Shown: positions 46,581 through 59,887, counted from the first letter of the stretch. The stretch is 64,000 bases of DNA from Bisgaardia hudsonensis (GCF_004345785.1 NZ_SLXI01000001.1:516711-580710), one strand, 5' to 3'. Notes: a model not told the origin generated them from the sequence alone. Program-made: numbers and translations.

Positions 46581-48308
46581 TTAATTTTCTTCTACATAAA
46601 TTGTAGCATCTTTATATTGGAACCAAGTCATTTCACGTTCAATATTGCAATTAGAATTAGTCGTTAATTTTCCAGTTAGACCATTAATACTAAAACTAGG
46701 AATTTGACGTATTTCATTGAATTGATTAATTAACAACCAAGCATCTGTACCCATTGCATATAAACGCATTAAAGAATAATCATTATTTACTAATTGTGCT
46801 GTTTTTTGATATTGTGTTGATTCAGCTTCTTTGAAGAAAGGTATATCACTAAATTTAACACCATTCATAAGTAAGTTATATTCTGGACCATTATTTGGTG
46901 AGTGACTACGAGAGCTTGCATATAATTTGATATTTTGATTTGTATTATCAACCACTGTTTTAATTTCTGCAAGCTGTTGGCTATCTGAAATAATATACAG
47001 TGCCTGAATATTTGAATTTAAGCTAGATTGTAATGCCCCAACAATATCATCATATTGATTATAAAATTTTACATTCGCATCAGTAGCAGAGATTTGTTGC
47101 CAACGAACGTTGAATGCAGAAGCAACTCGTTGTCCTAAATCATTTTGTGGTACCACAACTAATGGTATACGAACCCCATCATTCCACATTTTTGTTGCGG
47201 CTGATTCAGCTTCATCCTCAGGAGACAATCCATAATAACAAAGCTGGTTAATTGGGCGTGCATTTGCTGTTGAATTTAATGCAAGAATATTAACACCTTG
47301 AATTAATGATGGAGAATTTAAAAGCACATCAACATTCTGTTTTAATAATGGACCAACAATAGTGTTAATACCTTGCTGTTTCGCCGTTGCTATAATTTGA
47401 TCTACTGGCATTGTCATCGTATCAAAAACAGCCACTTGAATATTACTATCGCCTTTAGCATCATCAAAACCTTGTTTAATGGTATCACCAATAAGTTTTG
47501 CACTACTTGTTAAAGGGAGCACTAACCCAATTTGAGATAAACGTGTTTCTTGAAAGTTAAATAATGCTTGTAATTCAGTTGGAAATAAATAAGCCGCACT
47601 ATGACTTGGATATGATGCTTTCCATCTTTGTAGTGCTTCGCTGAGTAAATTTGTTTGATTTAGGTTATCATTATAGGTTCTTACTAAGGCTAACCACCCA
47701 CCAAGAGCAATATTTCCATTTGCTGACGTATTATTTATGATCCCTTTATTTGTATTACGTAATAACGTCCAAGTGCAGTCAATATTTTCTTGTTTTCTTT
47801 GAGTATCAGTTAAATAAGAATCCATTTGAATTCTTGCTTTTACCGCCTCAATTGAATTGTGGCTATTTTCTTCTATGTGTGCAATGGCTTGATAATAACG
47901 TGATTTTTGAGAGTTACTTAATAAATTTAGATTAATTTTAGCGAGTAAATTTCTAGCATATGTGCTTTTCTTTTTAACTGCAGCTATATGTGCATCAATA
48001 ATGGATTTATCAAGTAATTGTTCTTTATTAAGATCTTTTAGTTCTGACAAGAATGCTTCAGCCTGTGCTATTTTATTTTCTGTAATAAGTACTCGGGCAG
48101 CTAATAGCTTATAAGTTTGTTGATCTTCAACATTTGGTGCTTTTTCAATATGACTTATATAATAATCTGAATTTGCATTGGCATCTTTTCTTAATTCACT
48201 AGTAAAACTGCTATCAAAAAAATTGGATGTACAGCCGGCTAAAAATAGTGTAAATAAAAATGGTATTAATCGTTTCTTAATATGAACCGCTTGTAATAGA
48301 ATAGACAT
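46581..48308 (-). CDS. lpoA: LpoA, outer-membrane activator of PBP1a
   Basis: The 575-aa lipoprotein has a signal ending FLAGC, an N-terminal TPR-like helical domain and a C-terminal periplasmic-binding fold (residues about 255 onward). LpoA reaches across the periplasm to activate PBP1a. In Haemophilus it is essential. It is divergent from rsmI. Confidence 0.93.
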   Translation of the reverse strand: MSILLQAVHIKKRLIPFLFTLFLAGCTSNFFDSSFTSELRKDANANSDYYISHIEKAPNVEDQQTYKLLAARVLITENKIAQAEAFLSELKDLNKEQLLDKSIIDAHIAAVKKKSTYARNLLAKINLNLLSNSQKSRYYQAIAHIEENSHNSIEAVKARIQMDSYLTDTQRKQENIDCTWTLLRNTNKGIINNTSANGNIALGGWLALVRTYNDNLNQTNLLSEALQRWKASYPSHSAAYLFPTELQALFNFQETRLSQIGLVLPLTSSAKLIGDTIKQGFDDAKGDSNIQVAVFDTMTMPVDQIIATAKQQGINTIVGPLLKQNVDVLLNSPSLIQGVNILALNSTANARPINQLCYYGLSPEDEAESAATKMWNDGVRIPLVVVPQNDLGQRVASAFNVRWQQISATDANVKFYNQYDDIVGALQSSLNSNIQALYIISDSQQLAEIKTVVDNTNQNIKLYASSRSHSPNNGPEYNLLMNGVKFSDIPFFKEAESTQYQKTAQLVNNDYSLMRLYAMGTDAWLLINQFNEIRQIPSFSINGLTGKLTTNSNCNIEREMTWFQYKDATIYVEEN

Positions 48309-48384
48309 AATTGCTCCTTAGGTAAATGCAATAAAACGATCTTACTTATCTAATACATTAAAATCAAATAAAAGAAGTAAAAAA

Positions 48385-49230
48385 ATGAATAATTTAACTG
48401 GAACTCTATATATTGTCGCAACACCCATTGGGAATTTACAAGATATTACCCAACGAGCATTGGATATTTTTTCTCAAGTTGATTTAATTGCCGCAGAAGA
48501 TACAAGGCATAGTGGCTTATTATTAAGTCATTATGGTATAAAAAAGCCATTTTTTGCATTACACGATCATAATGAGCAACATAAAGCTGATTTATTAGTG
48601 GAAAAGTTACAACAAGGAATAAATATTGCTCTTATTTCTGATGCAGGAACACCATTAATTAGCGATCCTGGTTTTCATCTGGTGAGAAAATGCCGACAAG
48701 TTGACATTAAAGTCGTACCTCTACCAGGAGCTTGTGCTGCTATTACTGCATTATGTGCATCGGGTATTGCCTCTGATCGTTTTTGTTTTGAAGGATTCCT
48801 TCCTGCAAAAACAAAAGCACGTTGTGATAAATTGGAAAGTTTGCTTGAAGAACAAAGAACGATGATTTTCTATGAATCTACTCATCGTATTTTAGATTGT
48901 TTGAAGGATATTGAAAAAGTATTTGGTGAAGATCGTTATTTGGTGTTAGCAAGAGAAATTACTAAAACCTGGGAAACGATCAAAGGTGATAAAGTTTCAG
49001 CTTTACGTTCTTGGTTAGAAGAAGATCCTAATCGTACTAAAGGTGAAATGGTCTTGATTATTGAAGGAATACAAAAACAAGATAACAATGATATTTCATC
49101 ACAAGCAATAAAAGCGTTAAAACTACTAGTAAAAGAATTACCCTTAAAAAAAGCGGCTGCGATAGTAGCGGAACTGTATGGCTACAAGAAGAATGAGTTG
49201 TATCAGCTTGGTCTGGAGCATTTAGAATAA
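48385..49230 (+). CDS. rsmI: 16S rRNA 2'-O-methyltransferase RsmI
   Basis: The 281-aa product has the tetrapyrrole-methylase fold: [14 protein letters not shown] at the N-terminus, AAEDTRHSG near 36, and [11 protein letters not shown] near 92. RsmI methylates C1402 of 16S rRNA. It is divergent from lpoA, the usual arrangement. Confidence 0.95.
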   Translation: MNNLTGTLYIVATPIGNLQDITQRALDIFSQVDLIAAEDTRHSGLLLSHYGIKKPFFALHDHNEQHKADLLVEKLQQGINIALISDAGTPLISDPGFHLVRKCRQVDIKVVPLPGACAAITALCASGIASDRFCFEGFLPAKTKARCDKLESLLEEQRTMIFYESTHRILDCLKDIEKVFGEDRYLVLAREITKTWETIKGDKVSALRSWLEEDPNRTKGEMVLIIEGIQKQDNNDISSQAIKALKLLVKELPLKKAAAIVAELYGYKKNELYQLGLEHLE

Positions 49231-49246
49231 AGGATATTTTTAACTA

Positions 49247-49306
49247 TAAAGTACGGTATAAAAAATAGATATTTTGAAAAATATTAAAAATTTATACCGC
49301 ACTTTA
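49247..49306. terminator. Terminator from an imperfect uptake-signal pair
   Basis: AAAGTACGGTATAAA and TTTATACCGCACTTT form a near-perfect stem between rsmI and mtgA. The left arm has one base changed from the uptake signal. Confidence 0.6.
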
Positions 49307-49311
49307 GTTTA

Positions 49312-50031
49312 TTAATCTAGCTTTTCTAAATAACCTTTCCCTAATTGATTCATTTGTTTCATTATCCAAGCTTGCTTTCTTTTTACATAAGCACTTGGTT
49401 TATTGACTTTAAAAATAATTGGATTAGGTAAAACCGAGGCAAGTAAAGCAGATTCTTGTTGAGTTAATTGTTTGGCGGATTTTTTAAAATAATATTGGCT
49501 AGCGGCTTCTACACCAAAAATACCATTTCCAAATTCAGCGATATTTAAGTATACCTCTAAAATACGCTTTTTATTCCATAATAGTTCAAGACTTAGGGTT
49601 ACTGGTACTTCAATAGCTTTACGGAGCCAACTTTGACCGTGCCACAGGTATAGGTTTTTAGCTGTTTGCTGTGAAATAGTGGAACCACCTCGTGTTTTTT
49701 TTGATTTTTGATTATGTTTTAAAGCACTTTCAATGGCATTCCAATCGAAACCATTATGTTCAGGAAATAATTGATCTTCTGTGGCAATAACCGCTAATTG
49801 CATATAAGGCGAGATACTAGCTAAGTTTACCCATTTGTATTTTATAGGATAAGTTTCCCCTGTTATCCAATGGCTAATTTTCTGTTGAGCCATATAAGAT
49901 GAAAAGGGGATAGCAAAAAAACGAAAGAGTAGAGTAAGAGTAAAAAATCCTAATACTACAAAAATAATACCACAGCGTAATTTGGCTAGAATAAAAGAAA
50001 ATTTATTTTTCTTTGTTTTTCTTTTGCTCAT
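49312..50031 (-). CDS. mtgA: Monofunctional peptidoglycan transglycosylase
   Basis: The 239-aa protein has one N-terminal membrane anchor and the GT51 motifs [15 protein letters not shown] near residue 83 and [16 protein letters not shown] near 117. It polymerises lipid II. Its start overlaps the trpR stop by 29 nt, which suggests coupled translation. Confidence 0.94.
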   Translation of the reverse strand: MSKRKTKKNKFSFILAKLRCGIIFVVLGFFTLTLLFRFFAIPFSSYMAQQKISHWITGETYPIKYKWVNLASISPYMQLAVIATEDQLFPEHNGFDWNAIESALKHNQKSKKTRGGSTISQQTAKNLYLWHGQSWLRKAIEVPVTLSLELLWNKKRILEVYLNIAEFGNGIFGVEAASQYYFKKSAKQLTQQESALLASVLPNPIIFKVNKPSAYVKRKQAWIMKQMNQLGKGYLEKLD

Positions 50032-50317
50032 TGAGTTGCTCTTTTATCCATTGCATAAAGTCTGGAGGCATCATTTTTATCATATTTGATCCTCTCGTAA
50101 TCGTCGCTGCACTGGTATTTAGATTTTGTTGAATTTCTCGCTGTGGAATGTTGCCATTTAGTAATTGATCCACTATTTGTAATCTTAGTCCTACGGCATC
50201 TCGTTCATCTGCGGTAAGTAAAAGGGTTAATAGATCTTGTCCCTTACCTTGTTCAAAAGCGGTATTTAATATAGCCATGAAATCTTGCCAATGATCCATA
50301 TTACGACTTACATACAT
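50003..50317 (-). CDS. trpR: Trp operon repressor TrpR
   Basis: The 104-aa product has the TrpR fold: [20 protein letters not shown] and a helix-turn-helix [21 protein letters not shown]. With bound tryptophan it represses trp and aro genes. A candidate operator overlaps its promoter region and the slt stop codon. Confidence 0.95.
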   Translation of the reverse strand: MYVSRNMDHWQDFMAILNTAFEQGKGQDLLTLLLTADERDAVGLRLQIVDQLLNGNIPQREIQQNLNTSAATITRGSNMIKMMPPDFMQWIKEQLNEQKKNKEK

Positions 50318-50339
50318 ATCAATATTCCTTTCTTAGCGT

Positions 50340-50355
50340 TACTATTGTACTAGTA
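50340..50355 (-). promoter_or_regulatory. Candidate TrpR operator
   Basis: TACTATTGTACTAGTA is a near-palindrome with CTAG and a partner ATAG 4 bp apart, resembling the TrpR core CTAG-TTAA-CTAG. It lies 23 bp upstream of trpR and overlaps the slt stop codon (50350-50352). Confidence 0.45.
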
Positions 50356-52395
50356 TAATCTATTTTTTTCTTCTTGGGTAAATTTTTCTAGAACTTTATG
50401 TTGTAAAATTTGATAATAATAGTCATAAGCTAGTACGTTTTGGACATAACCTCTAGTTTCATAATAAGGGATAGTTGCAATAAATTCAGCCATAGTCAAT
50501 TTACCTTGTGATTTATCTAACCATTGATCTACTCGATGTGAACCTGCATTATAAGCAGCGGCAATTAAGATCCGATTGTTCCCATATTTGTCATAAAGCT
50601 CCTGTAAATGTTGAGTTCCCAGCATAATATTATCAAAAGGATCGAATAATTGACTCTCTTTTTTATAAGGTAATTCTTGGCGTTGTGCGGTTAATCTTGC
50701 AGTACTTGGTAATAGCTGCATTAATCCTCTCGCATTGGCATGTGATGAAACATCGGTACGCCATGCACTTTCTTGACGAGCGATCGCCATAGCAAAAGTG
50801 CGGTGGATTTTTCGATTTTTTAGTAAAATATCAAACCAATCTTGATAAGCATTAGGTAAACGTAATCCAATATAATCCCAGGCTTTTGCTTTAATGGTTG
50901 CTTCTACTTGTAGATCAAACCATTGTTTTGACTCTGCATATTTTGCAAGAGTGAGTTTCTCGTTAAAATCACTTTGTTCTAGTAGGTAATACCATTCTTG
51001 ATTAACCGCATATTTATCATCTAAATAATAAAGTTCTTCAATTCTTGTTAATGGTACTGAAAATTTTTGAACGACATTTAATATTTGTTGTTGATCGGAT
51101 ACACGTTTTATTTCAGGGTAATAAGCAACTTTTAATTCTTCTGCTGCGAGCATAGGGTAGAAACCACGCTCATTTTTTGCAAGTTGTTCAAAAATAGTGT
51201 TAGCTTTTGATTTTTTACCTTGTTTTTGCCAATATTTAGCTAACCAATATTGCCATTCCTGTTCATTTTTTGTTTTATCAGAAAGGATATTTAACCATTT
51301 AAAAATATCTTCTTTTTGACGAATAGCAGCACGAATACGGCGTTCTAATAGCTTATCATTTTTAAGATTTCGCAATGTATCATCACGCCATTTTTGTAAT
51401 GAAGAATTTTCAGTATCAAAAATATGTGATAGTAGAATACTTTTCCATTGATTTATTTGTTGTTCACTCAAATTGAAATGTATTGCCCATTCTTGAAATA
51501 GATTAAATGGATTTAATTTGTCTAAATCATTTTCATTTAACCCTTTTATAAAAGAGGGATAAGCATTTAATAAAATAATTTTACTATTTTCATTTTCAGG
51601 TAATAATTTTTCAATGGAAAACTGATTGTCAGGATTGATTAAGTTTTGGGAATTTTGTCGTAAGTTATATAAATCAGTTAACCAAATTTTTAATTCAGGA
51701 TCAGTTGCTTGTAATGTAAGATGTTTTAGTAGCCCTGTATTATTGCTGTTAAAAGCAAGTAAAGCTCGTTTTTTTACCAATTCTTCAGTTAATCCACCTT
51801 GTTCAAACCATTTAGCTAACAGTGGATCACAACTATTTGGTAAACTATCTCCAGTTAACCATAGCTGAGAAAGATCAAGAGCGTTTTTATTAAGTGCGGT
51901 TATTTTTTCTCGGTTTTTTTGTTGTTCATATTCAGCTTTTTGAACAATACATTGAGAACTGGTATCTGTCGGCAAGTTTAATTTATTATCAATAATTATT
52001 TGCCAATTTTCTTGTTTTTGTTGTTGCACTAACCAAGCTCTTTTTAGATCATTAGTTTTATAAAAATTAGGATTATTTTTTTCAAATTGATCAATGACTG
52101 AAAACTCAATTTCTTCTATTTCAGATAATAACAGGTTGTATTTAGCATAAGTATAAAGAGGGTAATCTTTTATCTCTTCTAATAATTGACTTGTGATAGA
52201 ACGTGTTTTTTCACTATTAGATATGGCTAAAAACTGATTAATTTTTTGGTAAATCTCTCGCTGTTTTTGTAATTTCTGCTGTTGAGCTAAGGGATTTATT
52301 TCAACATTTGATGAAATATTAGTAGCAACCTGTTGACTAGCAAAGGAAGTAAAACTGATGAAAGAAATTGCTATTGTTAATAATCTTATTCGCAT
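50350..52395 (-). CDS. slt: Soluble lytic murein transglycosylase
   Basis: The 681-aa protein has a signal peptide, a long alpha-superhelical domain and a C-terminal lysozyme-like domain with the catalytic Glu in ARQESAW near residue 541 and ANARGLMQLLPSTA. It cleaves peptidoglycan with 1,6-anhydro-muramic acid formation. An uptake signal lies in the coding region near 50800. Confidence 0.94.
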   Translation of the reverse strand: MRIRLLTIAISFISFTSFASQQVATNISSNVEINPLAQQQKLQKQREIYQKINQFLAISNSEKTRSITSQLLEEIKDYPLYTYAKYNLLLSEIEEIEFSVIDQFEKNNPNFYKTNDLKRAWLVQQQKQENWQIIIDNKLNLPTDTSSQCIVQKAEYEQQKNREKITALNKNALDLSQLWLTGDSLPNSCDPLLAKWFEQGGLTEELVKKRALLAFNSNNTGLLKHLTLQATDPELKIWLTDLYNLRQNSQNLINPDNQFSIEKLLPENENSKIILLNAYPSFIKGLNENDLDKLNPFNLFQEWAIHFNLSEQQINQWKSILLSHIFDTENSSLQKWRDDTLRNLKNDKLLERRIRAAIRQKEDIFKWLNILSDKTKNEQEWQYWLAKYWQKQGKKSKANTIFEQLAKNERGFYPMLAAEELKVAYYPEIKRVSDQQQILNVVQKFSVPLTRIEELYYLDDKYAVNQEWYYLLEQSDFNEKLTLAKYAESKQWFDLQVEATIKAKAWDYIGLRLPNAYQDWFDILLKNRKIHRTFAMAIARQESAWRTDVSSHANARGLMQLLPSTARLTAQRQELPYKKESQLFDPFDNIMLGTQHLQELYDKYGNNRILIAAAYNAGSHRVDQWLDKSQGKLTMAEFIATIPYYETRGYVQNVLAYDYYYQILQHKVLEKFTQEEKNRLY

Positions 52396-52432
52396 AGTTA
52401 AACTTCCTTTATTGAAATATTGATATAAACAA

Positions 52433-52500
52433 AAACCCGATCAATTCGGGTTTATGAAAATCTTAAAAAATTAGACCGCACTTTATTGAGAAAGTGCGGT
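52433..52500 (-). terminator. Two tandem terminators after secF
   Basis: ACCGCACTTT/AAAGTGCGGT (52475-52500) is an uptake-signal pair followed on the minus strand by a T run. A second stem, AAACCCGA/TTCGGGTTT (52433-52453), backs it up. Confidence 0.8.
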
Positions 52501-52515
52501 ATTATTATTTCTAAT

Positions 52516-53490
52516 TTATGGCATTTCTTCAATGTCTTCTTTGCTGACTTTCTTAATAATCATATGCTCACGTTTTAATCCGAGATCTAATGCCACAGAA
52601 ATAGCAATATAGATTGTAGAATAAGTACCAAAAGCAATACCAATTAATAAAGCCAAAGAGAAGCTATGAATTGTTGGACCACCAAAAATAAATAATGAAA
52701 CTACCACAAATAGCGTAGTAATTGAGGTCATCAAAGTACGAGCTAAGGTTTGTGTTAAGGAAATATCAATAATTTCTAAAGTTTCAACACGGCGAATCTT
52801 TCTAAAATTCTCACGAACACGGTCAAATACTACGATACTATCATTTAACGAGTAGCCGACTACCGATAAAATCGCCGCCACGAAAGTAAGATCCATTTCA
52901 ATTTGGAAAAATGAAAAAATACCTAGTGTGACCATTACGTCATGAGCAAGAGCAACAATTCCTCCTACGGCAAGACGCCATTCAAATCGTAAACCAATAT
53001 AAGCAAGTAGTAATAATAAAGTTGCTAAAGTTGCATAAATTGCACCCTGTGTTAATTCTTCCCCGACATTTGGTCCTACGAAATCAACACTAAGTACTTG
53101 TATTCCATTATCCAATGTAACAAGCATATCCTTAATCTCATTACCGATTTTAGCATCACCAGCAGAAGCAGAAAGGCGGATCATCACATCTTTTACTCCA
53201 CCATTCGTTTGTACAATAGCACTAGGAAAACCATTTGCTTTTAATGTATCTCTTACTTTTGGTAAGTCAGCGGGTTGGGAAAAGGTTGTTTGTACAACTG
53301 TACCGCCTGTAAAATCAAGTCCCCAGTTAAATCCTTTTGTTACAATAAAGAAAATACTTAGAATAGTAACAAAAAGTGAAAAGGCATAACCAACAAAACG
53401 ATATTTTGTAAACGGAATTAATTTAAAGGGAAGGATAATTCCCTTATGATCATATTTTTCTTTACGTCTAAATAAACTCACAGTATGCAC
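52516..53490 (-). CDS. secF: Protein translocase subunit SecF
   Basis: The 324-aa protein has six membrane segments, an FTGGTVVQ motif after the first one, and conserved GYSLNDSIVVFDRVREN near residue 211. SecDF uses the proton gradient to help pull proteins across the inner membrane. It starts 2 bp after secD. Confidence 0.95.
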   Translation of the reverse strand: MHTVSLFRRKEKYDHKGIILPFKLIPFTKYRFVGYAFSLFVTILSIFFIVTKGFNWGLDFTGGTVVQTTFSQPADLPKVRDTLKANGFPSAIVQTNGGVKDVMIRLSASAGDAKIGNEIKDMLVTLDNGIQVLSVDFVGPNVGEELTQGAIYATLATLLLLLAYIGLRFEWRLAVGGIVALAHDVMVTLGIFSFFQIEMDLTFVAAILSVVGYSLNDSIVVFDRVRENFRKIRRVETLEIIDISLTQTLARTLMTSITTLFVVVSLFIFGGPTIHSFSLALLIGIAFGTYSTIYIAISVALDLGLKREHMIIKKVSKEDIEEMP

Positions 53491-53492
53491 CT

Positions 53493-55343
53493 TTAAATTG
53501 ATAATTTTTTAACACGTTTACCACCATATACCCAGTTTGCGAGCATACGTGTACCTGTGATTGCCGTAAACATTGAAATTGCCACACCTAATGAAAGCGT
53601 AATAGCAAATCCTTTTACTGGACCTGTTCCCACTGCATAAAGCACAATGGAAGTTAAAATTGTGGTTAAGTTAGCATCAAAAATACTACTAAATGCACCA
53701 CTATATCCTTCGTGGATTGCTTGTTGAATGGTTCGTCCGTTACGAATTTCTTCTCTTATCCGTTCAAAGATAAGCACGTTGGCATCGACAGACATTCCTA
53801 CGGATAAGACAATCCCTGCAATTCCAGGCATTGTTAATGTTGCACCGGGAAGTAATGACATTAATCCCACTAACAAGACCATATTTGCCATTAGTGCGAT
53901 ATTTGCAAAAAAACCAAAGAGTTTATAATAAACCAACATAAATACGATAGTAATAACTAATCCCCAAATTCCAGCGGTCAGTCCTTGTTCCACATTTTGA
54001 GCTCCAAGAGAAGGACCAACAGTACGCTCTTCAACTATTTGGATTGGAGCAGTTAATGCACCGGAACGTAATAATACAGAAAGATTTTGAGCTTCCGCAG
54101 GGCTGTCAATACCTGTAATTTGGAATTGGCTACCGAAACGACCTTGAATAGTCGCAACGTTAATCACTTCTTCGTGTTTTTCTAAAATAGATTTTCCGTT
54201 GTCATCTTTTTTACCACTATCTTTATATTCTACATATAAAGTTGCCATTGGTTTTTTTAGATTTAATTTGGTGGTTTGAGACATTATCTCACCGCCTTCA
54301 GAATCTAAATTAACACTGACTTGTGGTGAAGAGGTGTTTTGATCTACGCCTGAACTAGCATTAGTGATATGTTCCCCACCTAATACGGCTCGTTTATAAA
54401 GCACTACAGGGCGACCACTACGATCATATTTTACTTCAGAATCTGATGGAACCAATCCTTTTAAGGCAGCTTCAAGATTAGCATTTTGGTTAACTAAACG
54501 AAATTCTAATGTAGCTGTTGCGCCTAAAATCTCTTTTGCTCGAGCAGTATCTTGTACACCAGGTAATTCAACCACAATACGTTCAGCACCTTGACGTTGA
54601 ATAACTGGCTCAGCTACCCCTAATTCTTCTACACGGCGACGTAAAATACTTAAGTTTTGTTCAATCGCATGATCACGAGCTTCAATTAGAGCTGCTTCAG
54701 AGAATTGTAATGAAAGGGTATTTTCTGATATTGATTTTACATCAAGTGTTGGGTGTTTTTTTCTTAGGAAACGTTCAACCGTAGAAAGTTCTTCTGGTTT
54801 TAGTAAGATAATTTCAGTACTAAATGAATTACCTGCACGAATGGCAGAATAGCGATATTTTTCTTTACGCAATTCAGTACGTAAACTATCTTCTAGTTGT
54901 TCTTGACGTTTACCTAAAGCCGTATTCATATCGACTTCCATTAGAAAGCGAACCCCACCACGTAAATCAAGTCCCCATTTCATCGGATTACCACCAATGC
55001 TTGATAGCCATTGTGGTGTTGCTGGGGCTAGGTTTAGTGCAATCGAATAAGCATTACCGAGTTTCTCTGCGATCTTGTCTTTAGCTAATAATTGAGAGTC
55101 AGTATTATGAAATCTAACTAAAATCGATCCATTATTTAAGGAAAGTGATTTTGAATCTAGATTATTTTCATTTAATAAGTTTTGAATGTCAGCTAGAACA
55201 GCTGTATCGGCTTGTTGTCCACGAGTTCCTGAAATTTGAACTGCGGGATCTTCACCGTAAAGATTTGGAAGTGAGTACAAAACTCCAATGGCGATCACAA
55301 GGATCACCATTATATTCTTCCATAAAGGGTAACGATTTAACAT
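53493..55343 (-). CDS. secD: Protein translocase subunit SecD
   Basis: The 616-aa protein has an N-terminal membrane segment, the large periplasmic P1 domain with [15 protein letters not shown] near residue 124, and five C-terminal membrane segments with [17 protein letters not shown]. It forms a complex with SecF and YajC. Confidence 0.95.
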   Translation of the reverse strand: MLNRYPLWKNIMVILVIAIGVLYSLPNLYGEDPAVQISGTRGQQADTAVLADIQNLLNENNLDSKSLSLNNGSILVRFHNTDSQLLAKDKIAEKLGNAYSIALNLAPATPQWLSSIGGNPMKWGLDLRGGVRFLMEVDMNTALGKRQEQLEDSLRTELRKEKYRYSAIRAGNSFSTEIILLKPEELSTVERFLRKKHPTLDVKSISENTLSLQFSEAALIEARDHAIEQNLSILRRRVEELGVAEPVIQRQGAERIVVELPGVQDTARAKEILGATATLEFRLVNQNANLEAALKGLVPSDSEVKYDRSGRPVVLYKRAVLGGEHITNASSGVDQNTSSPQVSVNLDSEGGEIMSQTTKLNLKKPMATLYVEYKDSGKKDDNGKSILEKHEEVINVATIQGRFGSQFQITGIDSPAEAQNLSVLLRSGALTAPIQIVEERTVGPSLGAQNVEQGLTAGIWGLVITIVFMLVYYKLFGFFANIALMANMVLLVGLMSLLPGATLTMPGIAGIVLSVGMSVDANVLIFERIREEIRNGRTIQQAIHEGYSGAFSSIFDANLTTILTSIVLYAVGTGPVKGFAITLSLGVAISMFTAITGTRMLANWVYGGKRVKKLSI

Positions 55344-55392
55344 ACTTTTTAGTTCCCTTGAGGAATAAATTAAAAGATAAATAAATTAAAAA

Positions 55393-55692
55393 TTAAAGGG
55401 ATTTTAATGATCCTTTTGGCAATACCGCCACAATAAAATCACGTTTAATGGTAATTTCAGTCGTATCATTTAATGCAATTACTACATAATCAGTTTCAGC
55501 ACCAATTTTAGTGATTTTACCGATAATACCGCCAGAAGTAAGTACTTCGGTTCCTTTTGCTAATTCAGACATTAATTTTTGATGGGCTTTATTACGTTTT
55601 GCTTGTGGGCGATAAATCATAAAATAGAAAATTAAGCCGAAAATAACAAAAATAAATAACATTGATAAAGGGCTACCTTGTTGAGCGTCCAT
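55393..55692 (-). CDS. yajC: Sec translocon accessory protein YajC
   Basis: The 99-aa protein has one membrane segment followed by a basic YRPQAKRNKAHQKLMSEL stretch and a small beta domain (LTSGGIIGKI). It associates with SecDF. It is second in the tgt-yajC-secD-secF order. Confidence 0.95.
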   Translation of the reverse strand: MDAQQGSPLSMLFIFVIFGLIFYFMIYRPQAKRNKAHQKLMSELAKGTEVLTSGGIIGKITKIGAETDYVVIALNDTTEITIKRDFIVAVLPKGSLKSL

Positions 55693-55797
55693 GTGTTTAT
55701 CCTTTTAAAGTTAAGTTGATATTAATATAAAAATAGATGTTTAAAATAGCATAAAATACGCTTAAAGTGAAAATATCTTTTAATTTTAACCGCACTT

Positions 55798-57030
<1,233 letters not shown>

Positions 57031-57155
57031 TTATAAGGGAATTTCATACAAATGTTTAGTCTTATCAAATAGTTTCGAGTATCATATAAATTAAGTTAGA
57101 ACTAAGTGTAATAGTATTTTTTAATAAATACATAATTAAGGTGAAAGGAGAAAAA

Positions 57156-58574
57156 ATGAAATTATCCACAATAGCTGTTTCTGTTGCTGTTATTTTAGGT
57201 GCTTCAGTAGTTGGTGGTAGTTGGTACACAGGAAAGCAAATTGAATCACAATATCAACAATGGGTTGATATTGGTAATACTGAGTTAAAAAAATTAGATA
57301 TTTATGGTATTCAAGCTGAAATTAAAAATATAAGGGTAGAACGTCACTTTTTTAGTTCAGATGTTCAATATGATTTAGCCGTAAAAGGAATAGAAGGTAA
57401 CGCAGAAGTATATACTTTTAAAGGAAATGATAAGGTTCAACATGGACCATTCCCAATTAATCGCTTAACTTCGCTTAAATTTTCGCCTATTATGGCAAGC
57501 GTTAAAAATCAGATCATTGCACCAGAAGCTTTCCGTTCTTATCTTAAACAAGATGAATTATTATCAGGAAATACAGATCTGAGTTATTCAGGAGATACCA
57601 ATGGTCAATTTGTGATAAATACAATTGAGTCAGTTGGTGAAAAGGAAGATAGTTCATTTAAAATTGATAAGATTAATCTAAATTTTGATTTAAATAGATT
57701 ACAAGAAGGTAAAGTAGAAATTATCACGCCAAAAATAACAATTAAAGATAGCGATGCTTTGGTTGATTTTGAAGGAGTGAAATTTACTCAAGATACTAAG
57801 AAAAACGCAAAATATACCTATCTTAATGAAGAAGATTATCGACTTGAAATGGACAAATTGACTTTTACTTATTTTGAAGATGCTGGTACTTTTGTAATGA
57901 ATGACCTTAAGTATAATAGTGATCAAAAATTTGTAGAAAATGGGAAGTTAGCAGTAACTAGTGATCTCCTATCTAAAATAGCACTTATTCAAGGCGATAA
58001 AAAAGCTGAGTTAGGAAAATTTAAGTTTGATTTTGATGCCGAATTAGATGCCTTATTAACCGATCAGTTTGTAGCGTTTCTTTATCAAAATTACAAAAAT
58101 ATGGATAAAATGCCTCAAAAAGAAGTGGAAGAACATTACTTAAAATTGTTGCAATCAGAGCCAAAATTTAATTTCAAAGAAATTTCATTAGAAAATAGTC
58201 AAGGTAAAACGGATTTATCATTGGATATTGCACTTAATAAATTTGATCCAAAAATGTTAAATCATTTGGAAAATATAGTCTCAATTTTTAATAAACTCAA
58301 AGTAAAAGCTAAACTCAATATTCCATTTACCAAAGAATTTATTGCCGAAGTGAGTAAATTTGATCCAAATGTGCCGCAATCACCAGAGGAAATGGTCGAT
58401 GAATTAGTGATATTAGCAAAACAACAATCACCCTATTTAACCGTAGATGATAAAAATATAGGCTTTAATTTAGAAACAAAAGATGGTGATGTATTTATTA
58501 ATGAAAAGCTAATTCCAAAGAAAGAAGTGAATGCTGCTTTGATGATGATTCTTTTTTCATTAGCAGTACATTAA
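57156..58574 (+). CDS. YdgA-family (DUF945) protein
   Basis: The start is ATG 57156 with AAAGGAG at 57144-57150; the GTG at 57141 overlaps that site. The 472-aa protein has an N-terminal signal/anchor and the YdgA pattern (GGSWYTGKQIESQYQQW; later FVINTIES). The function is unknown; related enterobacterial proteins localise to the inner membrane. It is divergent from tgt. Confidence 0.85.
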   Translation: MKLSTIAVSVAVILGASVVGGSWYTGKQIESQYQQWVDIGNTELKKLDIYGIQAEIKNIRVERHFFSSDVQYDLAVKGIEGNAEVYTFKGNDKVQHGPFPINRLTSLKFSPIMASVKNQIIAPEAFRSYLKQDELLSGNTDLSYSGDTNGQFVINTIESVGEKEDSSFKIDKINLNFDLNRLQEGKVEIITPKITIKDSDALVDFEGVKFTQDTKKNAKYTYLNEEDYRLEMDKLTFTYFEDAGTFVMNDLKYNSDQKFVENGKLAVTSDLLSKIALIQGDKKAELGKFKFDFDAELDALLTDQFVAFLYQNYKNMDKMPQKEVEEHYLKLLQSEPKFNFKEISLENSQGKTDLSLDIALNKFDPKMLNHLENIVSIFNKLKVKAKLNIPFTKEFIAEVSKFDPNVPQSPEEMVDELVILAKQQSPYLTVDDKNIGFNLETKDGDVFINEKLIPKKEVNAALMMILFSLAVH

Positions 58575-58612
58575 AATCTTAAAATAACTTATTGTGCTTA
58601 ACTTACTTAACT

Positions 58613-58670
58613 AAAGTGCGGTTAGATTTTCCACTGTTTTAAAAACAAAAGAAAAACTGACCGCACTTTT
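58613..58670. terminator. Uptake-signal pair between ydgA-like gene and queA
   Basis: AAAGTGCGGT (58613-58622) and ACCGCACTTTT (58660-58670) can form a long-loop stem between convergent genes. Confidence 0.6.
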
Positions 58671-58676
58671 TATTGA

Positions 58677-59768
58677 TTATTCCAGACCTTTCACATTGTC
58701 ATTTTTAGTAATAAACATCGCATCCCCATAACTGAAAAAACGATAGTGATTTTCTACCGCACTCTTGTAGGCATTCATCGTGTGAGAATAACCTGCAAAG
58801 GCAGAAACTAGCATAATCAAAGTACTTTCAGGTAAATGGAAATTGGTAATTAAGCAATCTATTATTCGGAATTTTTTACCGGGATAAATAAAGATTGACG
58901 TATCTGAAAAATAAGGTTCAATCAAATTGCCATTTCCTTTATTTTCTGTCTCTAAAGCAGCACTTTCAATAGAGCGTACCGAAGTGGTACCTACTGCAAT
59001 AACACGCTTACCTTTTGCTTTTGTTGCTAAAATAGCATCTACAACGTTTTGAGATACTTCCACATATTCAGCGTGCATTTTATGATTTTCGATATTTTTC
59101 ACACGAACAGGTTGGAAAGTACCTGCTCCAACGTGTAGTGTAACAAAAGCAAAATTAACCCCTTTATTTTTTAATTGTTCCAACAATTCATCATCAAAAT
59201 GCAATCCCGCTGTTGGAGCTGCAACTGCCCCCGGCACTTTATTATATACTGTTTGATAACGTTCTTGATCCGCTTCTTCATCGGGGCGATCAATATAAGG
59301 GGGAAGGGGCATATGCCCAATTTTTTGTAATACATCTAAAAGTGGGGTAGTTTTTTCTGCAATTTCTAATTCAAATAAATTATCGTGGCGAGCCACCATA
59401 ATCATTTTCACACCATTATTTTCACCGAGTTTATCTTCCCCTAAAAATAATTCCGCCTTTTCTTTTGGGGCTTTTGATGAACGAATATGAGCCAGAAAAC
59501 GAGTATCAGTTAATACACGCTCCACTAATACCTCAATTTTTCCACCGCTGGCTTTACGACCAAACATTCTTGCGGGAATAACTCGGGTATTATTGAAAAT
59601 AACTAGATCGCCCTCATTGATCAAATCGACTACATCAGAAAAAGTGCGGTGAGAAATTTCACCATTTTCACCATTTAATTGTAATAAACGACTAGCTCGG
59701 CGATTGGGGGTAGGGTAGCGAGCAATTAACTCATCAGGTAAATTAAAATAAAAATCAGATAATAGCAT
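58677..59768 (-). CDS. queA: tRNA preQ1(34) S-adenosylmethionine ribosyltransferase-isomerase
   Basis: The 363-aa product has the QueA signatures [14 protein letters not shown] at the N-terminus, [11 protein letters not shown] near residue 56 and [10 protein letters not shown] near 193. QueA adds the cyclopentanediol precursor to preQ1-tRNA. An uptake signal lies within the gene near 59640. Confidence 0.96.
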   Translation of the reverse strand: MLLSDFYFNLPDELIARYPTPNRRASRLLQLNGENGEISHRTFSDVVDLINEGDLVIFNNTRVIPARMFGRKASGGKIEVLVERVLTDTRFLAHIRSSKAPKEKAELFLGEDKLGENNGVKMIMVARHDNLFELEIAEKTTPLLDVLQKIGHMPLPPYIDRPDEEADQERYQTVYNKVPGAVAAPTAGLHFDDELLEQLKNKGVNFAFVTLHVGAGTFQPVRVKNIENHKMHAEYVEVSQNVVDAILATKAKGKRVIAVGTTSVRSIESAALETENKGNGNLIEPYFSDTSIFIYPGKKFRIIDCLITNFHLPESTLIMLVSAFAGYSHTMNAYKSAVENHYRFFSYGDAMFITKNDNVKGLE

Positions 59769-59887
59769 AACAATTAATATAATATTTGAATAAAAACAAT
59801 GTGCTAGTCTATGGTTAATTGCCTTATTTCACAAGAAAAAACTGCGATTCTTGAGAATAACCTGTATTTTTATACTGTTATTTAGGC

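Noticed and set aside
54824..55384. Two plus-strand ORFs antisense to secD
   Set aside because: Shadow frames of a conserved gene; no start signals.
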